From SHZL01 sp035292625 (GTDB lineage Bacteria > Pseudomonadota > Gammaproteobacteria > Xanthomonadales > SZUA-36), in NCBI GenBank assembly GCA_035292625.1, contig DATDPS010000311.1:1-7565 (forward strand): a stretch of 7,565 bases of DNA, written 5' to 3'. The notes under the pieces are model-generated. The model saw only the letters and a list, made by a program, of their open reading frames with translations. It had not been told where the DNA came from and did no database searches. Made by a program: the position numbers and the translations under genes. This document shows, one piece after another, positions 6,317-7,565 of this stretch (within the stretch, counting starts at the first letter, position 1; each line of letters opens with the position of its first letter).

Positions 6317-7200
6317 CCGCTCCGAATACACAAGAAGAACCCATACCTGCCCCGACTTTACCGATTCGAATTATCACGCCGCATGAAGGTCTGGAAGGCT
6401 TTACCTACGCCATTGGCTCCATTTTTCGCGACTTTCCACTGAGCAGGGCATTGGCATGGCGAATGTTGCTGCGCGACACCCGGGCGATGTACCGCCAGAG
6501 CCTGCTGGGCTATTTCTGGCTGTTCCTGCCGCCGCTCGCTACGGTGCTGGTGTGGGTGTTGCTGAACAGTTCCAACCTGGTAAACATCGACGCGGGCGAA
6601 GTACCTTATCCGCTGTTCGTGATCACCGGCACGGTGCTGTGGACCGCCTTCAACAGTTCCGTGATGGCCATGCAGGAAATCATGGGCAGCGCGCGCAGCA
6701 CCTTGTCCAAAGTCAACTTTCCCCACGAAGCCCTGATCATGACGGCCTTTGGCAAAGCGCTGCTGAACAGCGTCATCCCCGCCCTGTTATTGATTCCGGG
6801 CGTGTTGATTTACGGCGTCAGCCCGAGTCTGAACGCGTTGTTGTTCCCGCTGGGCTTCTTGACCGTCATGCTGCTGGGCTGTGCCATTGGTTTGCTATTT
6901 GTGCCGATCGGAGCGCTGTACGGCGACATAGGGCGCGCCATACAGCTAGCGCTCCGCTTCGGCTTCTTTGTCACGCCGGTGATCTATGCGCTACCTGAGG
7001 CAGGATTGACCCGGACGCTGCTGCTGTGGAATCCGGTCACGGCACCGCTGGTGTCGGGTCGCGCCTGGCTGGTGGGCGGCGAGAGTGTGTTGGCGCTAGA
7101 AACCGCCGCTGTCGCGGCAGTGAGCGTGCTGCTCCTGATCCTGGCCACGCTGATGTTCAAGGTAGTGATGCCCCACTTGATCGAGCGGCTTAATGCCTGA
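6313..7200 (+). CDS. wzm: Polysaccharide ABC exporter permease (Wzm, ABC-2 type)
   Basis: The membrane subunit of an ABC-2 type exporter (PF01061) that moves undecaprenyl-diphosphate-linked polysaccharide from cytoplasm to periplasm together with Wzt. The 295 residues begin with a cytoplasmic tail of about 50 residues, then an amphipathic region and the typical YRQSLLGYFWLFLPPL motif leading into the first span. About six membrane segments follow, with the polar stretch SARSTLSKVNFPHEALI in the first cytoplasmic loop and GALYGDIGRAIQLALRFGFF, also typical of the family, between later spans. KpsM and Wzm have similar lengths, although this one has a somewhat longer N-terminal tail. The ATG overlaps the upstream stop (ATGA, 6313-6316), so it is probably translated by coupling. 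The wzt start follows after 11 bases. Export of an O-antigen, capsule or exopolysaccharide cannot be separated by this gene alone. Confidence 0.92.
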   Translation: MTAPNTQEEPIPAPTLPIRIITPHEGLEGFTYAIGSIFRDFPLSRALAWRMLLRDTRAMYRQSLLGYFWLFLPPLATVLVWVLLNSSNLVNIDAGEVPYPLFVITGTVLWTAFNSSVMAMQEIMGSARSTLSKVNFPHEALIMTAFGKALLNSVIPALLLIPGVLIYGVSPSLNALLFPLGFLTVMLLGCAIGLLFVPIGALYGDIGRAIQLALRFGFFVTPVIYALPEAGLTRTLLLWNPVTAPLVSGRAWLVGGESVLALETAAVAAVSVLLLILATLMFKVVMPHLIERLNA

Positions 7201-7201
7201 C

Positions 7202-7205
7202 GAGG
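7202..7205 (+). promoter_or_regulatory. wzt ribosome binding site
   Basis: GAGG at 7202-7205 is 6 bases before the ATG at 7212 and just after the wzm stop (7198-7200). It is the clearest Shine-Dalgarno in the window and fixes the wzt start. Confidence 0.7.
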
Positions 7206-7211
7206 CGAACC

Positions 7212-7565
7212 ATGAGTGACAGCGAAGTCCTGATCCGCGCCGAGCACGTTTCCAAGAAATTCTGCCGCTCGCTAAAGCGTTCCCTGTGGTACGGAGCGCA
7301 GGATGTAGCGCACGCGCTGATGCCGTGGCGGAAGGAGTTGCCGCCGCAGGCAGACAAAGCCGGAACTTACCCCCTGCCGGCGCTGCGCAGGGACGAGTTC
7401 TGGGCCGTGCGCGACGTCTCTTTCGAGGTGCGCCGCGGTGAATGCCTCGGCCTGATCGGGCACAACGGTGCGGGCAAGAGCACCTTGCTGAAGATGCTCA
7501 ACAGACTGATACGACCTGACAGCGGCCGGATCACGATGCGAGGGCGGGTGGGCGCCCTTATCGAA
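7212..7565 (+). CDS. wzt: Polysaccharide ABC exporter ATPase (Wzt), N-terminal part, cut by right edge
   Basis: The first 118 residues of the nucleotide-binding subunit that powers export through Wzm. The protein begins MSDSEVLIRAEHVSKKF, then CRSLKRSLWYGAQDV, a Wzt-type N-terminal signature. A variable stretch of about 35 residues follows, then DEFWAVRDVSFEVRRGECLGLIG and the Walker A motif GHNGAGKST (residues 83-91; K89, S90). RVGALIE at the right edge leads toward the Q-loop region. Walker A occurs about 40 residues later than in ordinary ABC ATPases because of the N-terminal insertion, a known trait of Wzt/KpsT relatives of this group. Histidine replaces the more common proline at position 84. 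The window ends before the Walker B and signature motifs and before any C-terminal carbohydrate-binding domain, which in O8/O9a-type systems recognises a capped chain end. Confidence 0.93.
   Translation, partial: MSDSEVLIRAEHVSKKFCRSLKRSLWYGAQDVAHALMPWRKELPPQADKAGTYPLPALRRDEFWAVRDVSFEVRRGECLGLIGHNGAGKSTLLKMLNRLIRPDSGRITMRGRVGALIE

Overview
The window looks like a piece of a gammaproteobacterial chromosome (GC-rich, roughly 60% by eye). It carries a one-strand cluster for making and exporting a cell-surface polysaccharide. The lineage call is an inference from the protein flavour (DamX-like SPOR domain, WecA, Wzm/Wzt); I cannot name a genus. All eight supported genes are on the + strand and packed tightly. 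The many long reading frames on the minus strand and in other frames look like GC-rich shadows of these genes.

Layout: (1) 3-401, the C-terminal end of a SPOR-domain protein cut by the left edge. (2) 499-1851, a polytopic membrane protein of the O-antigen ligase/polymerase (Wzy_C) family. (3) 1901-3013, a WecA-type polyprenyl-phosphate sugar-1-phosphate transferase. (4) 3104-4081, a UDP-glucuronate decarboxylase (UDP-xylose synthase). (5) 4176-5207, UDP-glucose 4-epimerase GalE, preceded by a palindromic REP-like repeat that also holds its ribosome binding site. (6) 5159-6316, an uncharacterised nucleotidyltransferase-fold protein (PF14907-like). (7) 6313-7200, the ABC-2 permease Wzm. (8) 7212 to the right edge, the start of the ATPase Wzt.

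How they fit: WecA would load the first sugar phosphate on undecaprenyl phosphate. The two SDR enzymes supply UDP-xylose and UDP-galactose. Glycosyltransferases, not seen here and presumably downstream, would build the chain. Wzm/Wzt would move the lipid-linked glycan across the inner membrane. The Wzy_C protein could then ligate it to lipid A-core or another acceptor, or polymerise units. The nucleotidyltransferase-like protein has no assigned role in this pathway and sits translationally coupled to the exporter, so it is the most interesting gene here. I did not find CRISPR arrays, tRNA or rRNA genes, insertion sequences, or any clear intrinsic terminator. No gene-free stretch exceeds about 100 bases.
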